In this document: piece by piece, positions 1 to 5,270 of the stretch
How positions within the stretch are numbered: the stretch's first letter is position 1
Layout of the letters: every line of letters begins with the position of its first letter
DNA from: Planctomycetes bacterium RBG_16_43_13
Lineage (GTDB): Bacteria; Planctomycetota; MHYJ01
Reading direction: 5' to 3'
Assembly: GCA_001828445.1 (NCBI GenBank)
Contig: MHYJ01000048.1
Location: forward strand, 4,809-10,078
Length of the DNA stretch: 5,270 nt
Notes under the pieces: model-generated
What the model saw: only the letters and a program-made list of their open reading frames with translations
The model's database searches: none
What the model was told of the DNA's origin: nothing
Position numbers and translations under genes: made by a program

Positions 1-161
1 CATCAACTCTCTACATCTATTTAGGGGAGGTGCAGTTTTCTCAAGGCAAGGAACAAGAGGCAATACACTCTTATCTGATTGCAAAGAATTTAGAACACCA
101 GCTACGAGACCCACGAGAAAGATTGTATCTGGAGGAAGTACTTAAAAGGATAGGATACTAA
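1..161 (+). CDS. C-terminal end of a TPR-like protein (partial, 5' end outside window)
   Basis: An open frame enters from the left edge (first full codon at base 3) and stops with TAA at 159-161, giving 52 residues. It begins STLYIYLGEVQFSQGKEQEA and ends LKRIGY. The segment YLGEVQFSQGKEQEAI has the spacing of a tetratricopeptide-repeat helix pair: small and aromatic residues in helix A, a G-K turn, then an A/I-rich helix B (about residues 5-30). A charged helix with several Arg and Glu follows. TPR units are protein-interaction scaffolds; the partner and the rest of the protein cannot be seen. The composition is helical and protein-like, whereas the other two plus frames give a stop at once or an unlikely peptide. 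The gene converges on the dUTPase gene with a 49-bp gap. The TPR assignment rests on one repeat and is tentative; that this is a real gene end is more secure. Confidence 0.6.
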   Translation, partial: STLYIYLGEVQFSQGKEQEAIHSYLIAKNLEHQLRDPRERLYLEEVLKRIGY

Positions 162-210
162 TTTTCATAACCTCAATGGTCGCGGACTTGGATAATGACA
201 AGTGATTGTT

Positions 211-591
211 TCAGACACTCCGATTATCGCTCTCATCTTTCGTAGTATATCCCGAATCTTGTCGGGCAAGGTTGACCTGATGTTTTCTCTTGTAGGCATC
301 GTAAATATCATCAGAGTTCATCTCCAGAACTTGGGCTAAAGAGACGAGAAAGTGAAAGAGATCTACCACCTCAACCTTAGCGTTCTGCTGGTCGAATTTT
401 TGATACTTTGCCCACCACTTCCAGGGAACGCTGTCTGTCAACTCTGCGACCTCTTGGCTCATTGCACGACAATAATTTAATACCCACTGAATACGTTCCT
501 CCTCAGTCATTGAAGCAGTGTCAACTCCGATTCGGAGATTTAGTTCACGTTGCAGGCAGAATATCTCATCCAGTTTGTCTTTACTAATCAT
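211..591 (-). CDS. dUTPase of the dimeric, all-alpha NTP pyrophosphatase type
   Basis: Predicted to hydrolyse dUTP (and probably dUDP) to dUMP in the cytoplasm, keeping uracil out of DNA and supplying dUMP for thymidylate synthesis. The 126-residue protein carries the metal-binding pattern of the all-alpha NTP pyrophosphatase superfamily: E47-V-A-E50 in one helix, then E74-V-V-D77 in the next. Between them is PWKWWAK (56-62), which closely resembles the PWK-W stretch I recall from Campylobacter-type dimeric dUTPases. HF at 80-81 and the C-terminal motif YKRKHQVNLARQDSGY (100-115, core N..RQ..GY) also fit that family. It is shorter than protozoan members and looks like a minimal core without the extra domain. 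The ATG at 591 lies 5 nt after the pnp stop. AAGG (600-603) sits 8 nt upstream of it, within a longer purine run AGGAGAAGG (600-608), so translation is probably coupled to pnp. A MazG-like or dCTP-active relative cannot be excluded, but the KWW and RQ..GY signatures favour dUTPase. Confidence 0.85.
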   Translation of the reverse strand: MISKDKLDEIFCLQRELNLRIGVDTASMTEEERIQWVLNYCRAMSQEVAELTDSVPWKWWAKYQKFDQQNAKVEVVDLFHFLVSLAQVLEMNSDDIYDAYKRKHQVNLARQDSGYTTKDESDNRSV

Positions 592-596
592 CGGGG

Positions 597-2795
597 TTAC
601 CTTCTCCTATCATTAAATCTATTACCGCCTGCATTATTTCTTTGTGGTGGAGCGGATGGGGCAAGTGGAGGTAAGCCAGACCTTTCTCTCGCAGCGGCTT
701 TTATGCTAAGGCGAGGTCTGCCCTGTTCATCAATGGCAACAACCTTGACCTCTACTTCTTGTCGCATCTTCACTGCATCTTCGACCTTCTCTATGAAGCC
801 GTCAGCGAGTTCAGATATATGAACAAGCCCCTCTTGCCCGGAGCCGTCAACCGCAACAAACGCACCAAAGTCCTTTATAGAGACAACCTTTGCTTTATAT
901 ATATTGCCCACTTTTAGGTCTTCTGTTAAGGCGTTGACCATACTCTTTGCCTCGGCAAGTTTCTGGGCGTCTTTGGATGCAAGAATTACCGTGCCATCGT
1001 CCTCAATTTCAATAGTTACACCTGTTCTGGCTTGTATCTCTCTGACTGTTTTCCCACCTGGACCAATCAGTAAGCCAATCTTATCTTGGGCTATCATAAG
1101 ACGCTCGAGGCGAGGGGCATATTCAGAGAGGTCTGTTCTCGGAGATGTTATGGCTTCGCTCATCTTCTTTAATACAAATAATCTGCCTTCCTTCGCCTGT
1201 TGGAGTGCCTCGCGCATTATATCGAAGCTTATGCTTGTTGTCTTCAAATCCATCTGGAGTGCTGTTACTCCTTTCTCCGTGCCTGCAACCTTGAAATCCA
1301 TATCGCCGTGCTTGTCCTCGCTACCGAGTATATCGGAAAGGATACAATACTTGCCGCCTTCTTTAATCAATCCCATCGCTATGCCAGCCACGGACGATTT
1401 TGTCTTTACACCAGCATCCATAAGCGCCAGCGACCCACCACATACAGTCGCCATAGATGAAGAACCGTTTGACTCAAGTATGTCGGAGACAATTCGCATC
1501 GTATATGGAAATTCTTCCTCGTTCGGTATCATCGGCTCGAGTGACCGCTCAGCCAATGCACCGTGTCCTATCTCCCGTCTGCCGGGCCCCATAGGTCGCT
1601 TTACTTCACCTACGGAAAATGACGGGAAATTATAATGTAACATAAATCTCTTCGAATGCTCCTCTTCCAGACCATCTACAATCTGCTCATCGCTTTTAGT
1701 GCCGAGCGTAACTGTTACTATCGCCTGTGTATCGCCGCGTGTAAAAAGTGCTGACCCGTGTGTGCGAGGCAGTAAACCAAGTTGTATAGAAATAGGTCGA
1801 ATATCCTTCGCACCCCTGCTATCCGCTCGTCTGCCCTCTATCGCATAAGAGCGGACTATCTCCGTCTCAAGTTTATAGAATATCCGCGTTACGTCTCCCT
1901 CAGTCGGAGACGAATTAACGAGCTCGCCCTTCTCATTCTTCGGACACATCTCCTCGACCATCTTATCGAGGATTTTGTGGAGTGCCTCGCTCCGCGCCTT
2001 TTTCCCCGCAGTGAAAAATACCTTTTTCATCTCACCGAGATATTTCTTCTTCGCCTGTTCGTATAAACCAGATGGTTCTTTGTAAAGCTCGAATTCCGCT
2101 GTCGGTTTCCCGCAGTTCTTCTTCAACTCTGACTGTAAATCCACAATCTGCTTGATGTGTGTGTGGGCGAATACTATCGCCTCAAGCATCTTATCCTCCG
2201 ACACCTCGAACGCACCCGCCTCTACCATTATAACGCCCTCCCTATTGCCCGATATGACGAGGTCGAGGCGGCTCTCCTTCAGTTCGCTATTCGTCGGATT
2301 CACAACGAACTTGTCGCCTAATAATCCAACCCTGACGGAGCCGATTGGTCCACCAAATGGGATGTCCGAAACCATAAGCGCCGCAGATGTGGCATTCATA
2401 GCAAGTATGTCCGAGTCGTTCTCCTGGTCTGCGGATAGCACCATTACGGAAACCAATAATTCATTTGAGAACCCATCAGGAAAAAGTGGACGAATAGGTC
2501 TATCTATGAGGCGTGCGGTGAGGATTTCCTTCGTAGTTGGCCTCCCCTCTCGCTTTATAAATCCGCCTGGAAATTTGCCTGCGGCGGACGTCTTCTCTCT
2601 ATAGTCAACCGTGAGCGGGAGCATATCATCTCCGCTGTTTCCTTCTTTTTTATTACCGCAGACGACTGCGGCGAGGACGACTGTGCCTCCTAAACTCACG
2701 AGGGCTGACCCGTTTGCCTGCTTCGCCAACCACCCCGATTCGATTTTGAACTTTCCTCCGCCTACCTGTGCCTCGACGCATTGTGCTTTTTCCAT
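597..2795 (-). CDS. pnp: polynucleotide phosphorylase (PNPase)
   Basis: Phosphorolytic 3'-to-5' exoribonuclease of mRNA decay that releases nucleoside diphosphates and acts as a ring-shaped trimer in the cytoplasm. All standard parts are present (numbering from the upstream ATG at 2804). The first RNase PH domain has FPGGFIKREGRP (78-89) and IDRPIRPLFP (100-109). A helical linker occupies roughly 220-320. The second RNase PH domain has GHGALAER (413-420) and the catalytic segment SEDKHGDMDFK, where D497, D503 and K505 match E. coli D486, D492 and K494. A KH domain follows with LLIGPGGKTVREI (578-590), then an S1 domain (about 632-703) with KDFGAFVAV and GLVHISEL. The tail (709-735) is a Pro/Asn/Arg-rich disordered end. 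Length is normal. I prefer the start at 2795, the fourth codon of the longest frame: AAAGGA (2804-2809) lies 8 nt before it, while the ATG at 2804 would overlap that site. Lies downstream of rpsO and couples to the dUTPase gene. No frameshift or missing catalytic residue. Confidence 0.98.
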   Translation of the reverse strand: MEKAQCVEAQVGGGKFKIESGWLAKQANGSALVSLGGTVVLAAVVCGNKKEGNSGDDMLPLTVDYREKTSAAGKFPGGFIKREGRPTTKEILTARLIDRPIRPLFPDGFSNELLVSVMVLSADQENDSDILAMNATSAALMVSDIPFGGPIGSVRVGLLGDKFVVNPTNSELKESRLDLVISGNREGVIMVEAGAFEVSEDKMLEAIVFAHTHIKQIVDLQSELKKNCGKPTAEFELYKEPSGLYEQAKKKYLGEMKKVFFTAGKKARSEALHKILDKMVEEMCPKNEKGELVNSSPTEGDVTRIFYKLETEIVRSYAIEGRRADSRGAKDIRPISIQLGLLPRTHGSALFTRGDTQAIVTVTLGTKSDEQIVDGLEEEHSKRFMLHYNFPSFSVGEVKRPMGPGRREIGHGALAERSLEPMIPNEEEFPYTMRIVSDILESNGSSSMATVCGGSLALMDAGVKTKSSVAGIAMGLIKEGGKYCILSDILGSEDKHGDMDFKVAGTEKGVTALQMDLKTTSISFDIMREALQQAKEGRLFVLKKMSEAITSPRTDLSEYAPRLERLMIAQDKIGLLIGPGGKTVREIQARTGVTIEIEDDGTVILASKDAQKLAEAKSMVNALTEDLKVGNIYKAKVVSIKDFGAFVAVDGSGQEGLVHISELADGFIEKVEDAVKMRQEVEVKVVAIDEQGRPRLSIKAAARERSGLPPLAPSAPPQRNNAGGNRFNDRRR

Positions 2796-2803
2796 AGTAA
2801 GCA

Positions 2804-2809
2804 TCCTTT
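2804..2809 (-). promoter_or_regulatory. Shine-Dalgarno site that decides the pnp start
   Basis: On the minus strand these bases read AAAGGA. They overlap the first base of the upstream ATG (2804) and lie 8 nt before the ATG at 2795, the normal distance for ribosome binding. This favours a protein starting MEKAQCVEAQ over one starting MLTMEKAQ. Confidence 0.6.
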
Positions 2810-2828
2810 CACAAATTGTATTGCCTCA

Positions 2829-2920
2829 TTGCGTCGGGTGGTTTGATAAGTTATGAGATTGATTGTCCAGATAATCGGGACGACCGATTTCATAACTTAA
2901 ACTACATTGCCCCAACGCAA
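2829..2920 (-). promoter_or_regulatory. large imperfect inverted repeat / long hairpin in the pnp leader
   Basis: Between rpsO and pnp two nested pairs of complementary arms share one axis. The inner arms, 2847-2868 and 2878-2899, match at 18 of 22 positions (the four differences are all transitions) around a 9-base loop at 2869-2877. The outermost 10 inner-arm positions (TAAGTTATGA) are perfect. The outer arms, 2829-2838 (TTGCGTCGGG) and 2911-2920, match at 9 of 10, and the odd pair is a G-U in the pnp transcript. A GUUU/AAAC match (2899-2902 with 2841-2844) can partly fill the internal loop between them. No U-run follows the hairpin, so it is not a simple intrinsic terminator. In E. coli a duplex in the pnp leader is cut by RNase III and mediates PNPase autoregulation; this element has the right place and size for a similar job, which is inference. 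Alternatives are a MITE-like insertion or a structure of the opposite strand. Confidence 0.6.
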
Positions 2921-2940
2921 AAAGCAAGTAAACAAAAAAA

Positions 2941-3210
2941 CTACTTCCTTATACCAAGCTTCTTTATAACGGCTTGATATTTCTCCTTATCCGACTTCTG
3001 CAGATATTTTAGAAGGCGGCTCCTCTGACCGACCATCAGGAGCAGACCCCTGCGGGATGTGAAGTCCTTCTTATGGACTTTCAGATGCTCGGTGAGATGA
3101 TTTATCTTCTCGGTCATCAGTGCTACCTGCACCTCAGTAGAGCCGGTGTCCTTATCGCTGACTTTGTAATCGTCGATAAGTTGCTTCTTCCTCTCCAGTG
3201 TTATGGTCAT
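2941..3210 (-). CDS. rpsO: 30S ribosomal protein S15
   Basis: Primary-binding protein of the 30S platform; it binds the three-way junction of 16S rRNA helices 20-22 and nucleates S6/S18 binding. The product is 89 residues, the usual length. The family signature is clear: [19 protein letters not shown] (21-39), then [12 protein letters not shown] (46-57) and a basic C-terminal helix ending KLGIRK. The rRNA-contact residues T22-G-S, H42, D49 and S52 all fall at their E. coli positions (Met counted). Small departures from E. coli are F50-T51 where it has H-H, and R63-S64-R65 where it has R-R-K. The start is supported by AAGGAG (3216-3221), 5 nt before the ATG. A promoter lies just upstream, and pnp follows after 145 bp, the widely conserved rpsO-pnp pairing. 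The gene looks intact. Confidence 0.98.
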   Translation of the reverse strand: MTITLERKKQLIDDYKVSDKDTGSTEVQVALMTEKINHLTEHLKVHKKDFTSRRGLLLMVGQRSRLLKYLQKSDKEKYQAVIKKLGIRK

Positions 3211-3236
3211 AAATTCTCCTTAAACTAATTGAGGGG

Positions 3237-3265
3237 AATATACAGTTTTTTTGTTTGGATTGCAA
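3237..3265 (-). promoter_or_regulatory. rpsO: sigma70-type promoter for rpsO (and probably pnp and the dUTPase)
   Basis: Minus-strand reading gives TTGCAA (3260-3265, 4 of 6 to the -35 consensus), a 17-bp A-rich spacer, and TATATT (3237-3242, 5 of 6 to the -10 consensus). Transcription would begin near 3230, leaving a leader of about 20 nt that contains the AAGGAG ribosome-binding site. It lies in the 77-bp gap after the NPCBM gene, so rpsO-pnp-dUTPase need not depend on read-through from upstream. The assignment is by motif only. Confidence 0.55.
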
Positions 3266-3287
3266 GAGATTTTTTAATTCTCTAATC

Positions 3288-4520
3288 TTATCTTACAACC
3301 CTTGCGTCTGCCCAGTCGGCATAGTCCCTTGCATTCGGTGCGGCTCCCTGCGAGATGGCTGTCGCTAAATCCTCTCCGAAATCCACCATCAGTTTCAGTT
3401 TATCGGCGTCCTTTATATCTATACTTATCTCTATTGGCTTATCGGCGCCTGTAATAACACCGCTATCATAGACCTTCTTATCATCAGCATATACTATAAA
3501 TGCGACGCTCCCCTTTCCCTCCGCAATGTCGTCTATCCCTATTGTAGCGGTGAATTTGTTATACTTGCCATTGAGCGAGTAGGTCAGGATTGACTGTGAG
3601 TGGACGCCCAAGCCCTTCTCAAAGATAGTGTTTCTTATGGAGATGCGGCTTCCTTTGACATTCGTATCTTTTTTATATGAGAAGGACAGGTCGCTGGGGA
3701 GCGGCTTATCGAGTCGGATGTAGTTTGCGTTCTCATCTACTGAAGATGGTTCAATGTCGGACAGATAGACGACCCTGCCGTTTTTGAAATATATATTTGA
3801 CACGGCGGTAATCTTATATGTCTCACCATATAGGGTCTCTATGGTTAATACGTCATTTTCGTAGGTCTTTATCTTCCCTTTTAATGTCGAACCATCTCCA
3901 GCTACCACTACGGCTAAAAGTCCTCCCTGTTCTGACGGCTTTTTGCCAAGTAATGCAAGGTATATCGCAGCGACATCTTCTATCTTTACGACACGTTTGG
4001 TGTCGAACTGCGTTGACTGGAATGTAATCTCATCCTCAGATATAGATAAAACAACACCCTTGTCCTGGTCGCCATTTGCAAGGACAAGTATATCGCTATC
4101 CTCTGCCTTTGGCAGTTTGGACGGTAGCGCCTTACTATTTACCAAGAAGGATAGTGATTGGATATAATCGTTCTTTATCCTTATCTCCTCACCAAATATC
4201 TTGCTGGCAATACTTATATATCCATCGCCACTTTTCTGCAAAAGTCCATATATGCAATCACCATTAGTAAAGGTAATTTTAACATTATGTTCAGAATGTT
4301 CGGATATTGGACTTATATTTATTCTTACCACATCATCACAGCTAATAGGGGGTGCTGGCGCCTTTCTATAGTAGGCAACGAATAGATTATTATCTTTTTC
4401 GACTATAAAAATGTTATCCGCTTTTATACTTTCACCGCTGACAGTGATTATCTCACCGGCATATACTGAAATACAGGATAAAACAGTAACGGATACAATA
4501 AGTATCAACCTTTTTATCAT
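3288..4520 (-). CDS. exported protein: four small beta modules followed by an NPCBM/NEW2 domain
   Basis: A 410-residue protein of unknown specific function. The N-terminus [21 protein letters not shown] is a typical signal peptide (basic start, hydrophobic core, V-Y-A cleavage site after residue 21), so the protein is exported. Four similar segments of about 48 residues follow (about 23-70, 79-127, 143-190, 202-253). Each has a beta strand, an N/D-G turn (TNGD at 85-88, ANGD at 148-151, AGDGS at 207-211; degenerate SGES at 28-31), alternating hydrophobic residues and a closing strand such as IQSLSFL or VSNIYF. Residues 264-410 match the NPCBM/NEW2 domain (novel putative carbohydrate-binding module): [20 protein letters not shown] (301-320), GIDD (328-331), GSVAF (337-341) and the terminal [11 protein letters not shown] (399-409). 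NPCBM domains occur on glycosidases and secreted proteins; no catalytic domain is seen here, so binding or an envelope role is inferred. No strong Shine-Dalgarno precedes the ATG, but the signal peptide supports this start. Divergent from the UXS gene. Confidence 0.85.
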   Translation of the reverse strand: MIKRLILIVSVTVLSCISVYAGEIITVSGESIKADNIFIVEKDNNLFVAYYRKAPAPPISCDDVVRINISPISEHSEHNVKITFTNGDCIYGLLQKSGDGYISIASKIFGEEIRIKNDYIQSLSFLVNSKALPSKLPKAEDSDILVLANGDQDKGVVLSISEDEITFQSTQFDTKRVVKIEDVAAIYLALLGKKPSEQGGLLAVVVAGDGSTLKGKIKTYENDVLTIETLYGETYKITAVSNIYFKNGRVVYLSDIEPSSVDENANYIRLDKPLPSDLSFSYKKDTNVKGSRISIRNTIFEKGLGVHSQSILTYSLNGKYNKFTATIGIDDIAEGKGSVAFIVYADDKKVYDSGVITGADKPIEISIDIKDADKLKLMVDFGEDLATAISQGAAPNARDYADWADARVVR

Positions 4521-4542
4521 TCTAATATGTTATATTAAGACA

Positions 4543-4570
4543 TTGACAAATACAATAAATTCTGTAGGAT
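4543..4570 (+). promoter_or_regulatory. uxs: candidate promoter for the UDP-glucuronate decarboxylase gene
   Basis: A perfect TTGACA lies at 4543-4548. The best-spaced -10 is TAGGAT (4565-4570, 16-bp spacer, 4 of 6), which would place the start of transcription almost at the start codon and make the message leaderless or nearly so. The stronger -10-like TACAAT (4551-4556) is too close to the TTGACA and has no good -35 of its own. A promoter is expected in this 52-58 bp divergent gap, but which elements are used is uncertain. Confidence 0.3.
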
Positions 4571-4578
4571 ATATGTCT

Positions 4579-5270
4579 ATGAGTCAAGTAAGGACGCTCA
4601 TAACAGGCGGGGCGGGCTTTCTCGGTTCACACCTATGCGACTATTTGATTGAAAAAGGACATAGTATAATATGCTTAGATAATCTCGTAACAGGTAGCGA
4701 GAAAAACATAGCACATCTACTCAATAATAAGAACTTCACATTTATAAAACAAGATGTCAGTAACTACATAGACATTTCTAGCCCTATCGACTACGTTATA
4801 CATTTCGCCTCACCTGCGAGTCCTATCGACTATATGGACCTGAAGATACCTACGCTGAAGGCGGGGTCTTTAGGCACACACAATACGCTTGGAGTAGCGA
4901 AGGCAAAAGGTGCATCATATCTACTTGCCTCAACTTCTGAAGTATATGGAGACCCGCTCGAGCATCCGCAGAAGGAGACATATTGGGGGAATGTAAATCC
5001 TGTGGGACCGCGTGCAGTATATGACGAGGCAAAGCGATTCGCAGAGGCACTTACTATGGCATATCACAATACACACAATATAAAAACACATATAGTAAGG
5101 ATATTTAATACATACGGTTCGAGGATGAGGATAAATGACGGACGAATATTGCCAACGATAATTCCTCAGGCGATAAAGGGAGATGACCTCACAATCTTCG
5201 GCGATGGTTCTCAAACGAGGAGCTTCTGCTATGTTTCTGATTTAATAGCAGGGATATACGAAATACTTCT
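4579..5270 (+). CDS. uxs: UDP-glucuronate decarboxylase (UDP-xylose synthase), 3' end outside window
   Basis: NAD-dependent extended short-chain dehydrogenase that converts UDP-glucuronate to UDP-xylose through a 4-keto intermediate, supplying xylose for cell-surface glycans. About 230 residues are present (numbering from the ATG at 4573). The Rossmann motif [10 protein letters not shown] is at 11-20, with the NAD-ribose-binding acidic residue at D36. [11 protein letters not shown] (77-87) and [17 protein letters not shown] (117-133) are the UXS-type active-site segments; the T-S-E (121-123) with its Glu separates UXS from UDP-glucose 4-epimerases. The catalytic Y150-x-x-x-K154 sits in [21 protein letters not shown] (176-186) and [16 protein letters not shown] (209-224) form the UDP-sugar-binding part. 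The frame is open to the window end, where roughly the last quarter or third is missing. Two ATGs compete: GTAGGA (4564-4569) is 3 nt before 4573 and 9 nt before 4579, so I prefer 4579. Ile codons are strongly skewed to ATA (18 of 24). Confidence 0.95.
   Translation, partial: MSQVRTLITGGAGFLGSHLCDYLIEKGHSIICLDNLVTGSEKNIAHLLNNKNFTFIKQDVSNYIDISSPIDYVIHFASPASPIDYMDLKIPTLKAGSLGTHNTLGVAKAKGASYLLASTSEVYGDPLEHPQKETYWGNVNPVGPRAVYDEAKRFAEALTMAYHNTHNIKTHIVRIFNTYGSRMRINDGRILPTIIPQAIKGDDLTIFGDGSQTRSFCYVSDLIAGIYEIL

Noticed and set aside
186..203. Small inverted repeat ACTTG/CAAGT between the convergent TPR-like and dUTPase genes, considered as a bidirectional terminator
   Set aside because: Only 5 bp, AT-leaning, with an 8-base loop and no clear T-run on either side.
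904..1635. Long plus-strand open frame antisense to pnp (243 codons), with further plus-strand frames at 2152-2604 and 2611-2856
   Set aside because: All lie across well-conserved pnp coding sequence, have Ser/Pro/Ile-rich composition typical of reverse-frame shadows, and show no recognisable motif.
2922..2949. T-run (minus strand) right after the rpsO stop, with a weak AAGTA/TACTT stem, considered as an rpsO terminator
   Set aside because: The T-run lies in the loop of the only possible stem and no GC-rich hairpin precedes it; rpsO-pnp read-through looks more likely.
3265..3283. Inverted repeat AGAGA/TCTCT with an A/T-rich loop after the NPCBM gene, considered as a terminator
   Set aside because: The stem is 5 bp, the T-run lies in the loop instead of after the stem, and it overlaps the rpsO -35 region.
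4470..4520. Possible lipoprotein signal (V-L-S-C at residues 13-16) in the NPCBM protein
   Set aside because: The lipobox is poor (no Leu at -3, Leu at -2), while V-Y-A at 19-21 is a good ordinary signal-peptidase site.
4850..5214. Minus-strand open frames of 66 and 94 codons
   Set aside because: They are antisense to the UXS gene, whose motifs are unmistakable here; the translations have shadow-like composition with many Cys, Ile and Tyr.
1..5270. CRISPR arrays, tRNA or rRNA genes, insertion sequences or defence systems
   Set aside because: No direct-repeat array, cloverleaf-like segment, transposase or recognisable defence protein is visible; the window is nearly filled by conserved housekeeping and envelope genes.

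Overview
The window holds a conserved housekeeping cluster on the minus strand, in transcription order: a secreted NPCBM-domain protein, rpsO (ribosomal protein S15), pnp (polynucleotide phosphorylase) and a small all-alpha dimeric-type dUTPase. At each end lies part of a plus-strand gene: the tail of a TPR-like protein at the left edge, and most of a UDP-glucuronate decarboxylase (UXS) at the right edge. The DNA is moderately AT-rich by eye, with Shine-Dalgarno sites before most genes. The organism is a bacterium. The rpsO-pnp-dUTPase order, the NPCBM protein with its repeated small beta modules, and the form of the dUTPase remind me of Planctomycetota (Phycisphaerae-like lineages). That placement is recalled family knowledge and inference, not a search result.

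Layout. 1-161: C-terminus of a plus-strand TPR-like protein, converging on the minus-strand dUTPase gene (211-591). 597-2795: pnp, stopping 5 nt before the dUTPase start, so the dUTPase ribosome-binding site lies in the last pnp codons and stop region and the two are probably translationally coupled. 2796-2940: the pnp leader, which contains a large imperfect inverted repeat (2829-2920) that can fold into a long interrupted hairpin. 2941-3210: rpsO, with a good sigma70-type promoter just upstream (3237-3265). 3288-4520: the exported NPCBM protein. 4521-4578: a short divergent intergenic region. 4579-5270: the UXS gene, cut off by the window end.

How the genes fit together. rpsO and pnp are neighbours in many bacteria and join ribosome assembly to RNA turnover; in E. 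coli the pnp leader forms a duplex that RNase III cuts as part of PNPase autoregulation. The hairpin here occupies the matching place and is the most interesting non-coding signal in the window. PNPase produces nucleoside diphosphates and the dUTPase cleans the dUTP pool, so both touch nucleotide metabolism, although the linkage may be only positional. The UXS gene points to UDP-xylose synthesis for surface glycans, and the NPCBM protein is a likely exported carbohydrate-binding or envelope protein. I see no RNA gene, CRISPR array, transposase or clearly undescribed system.
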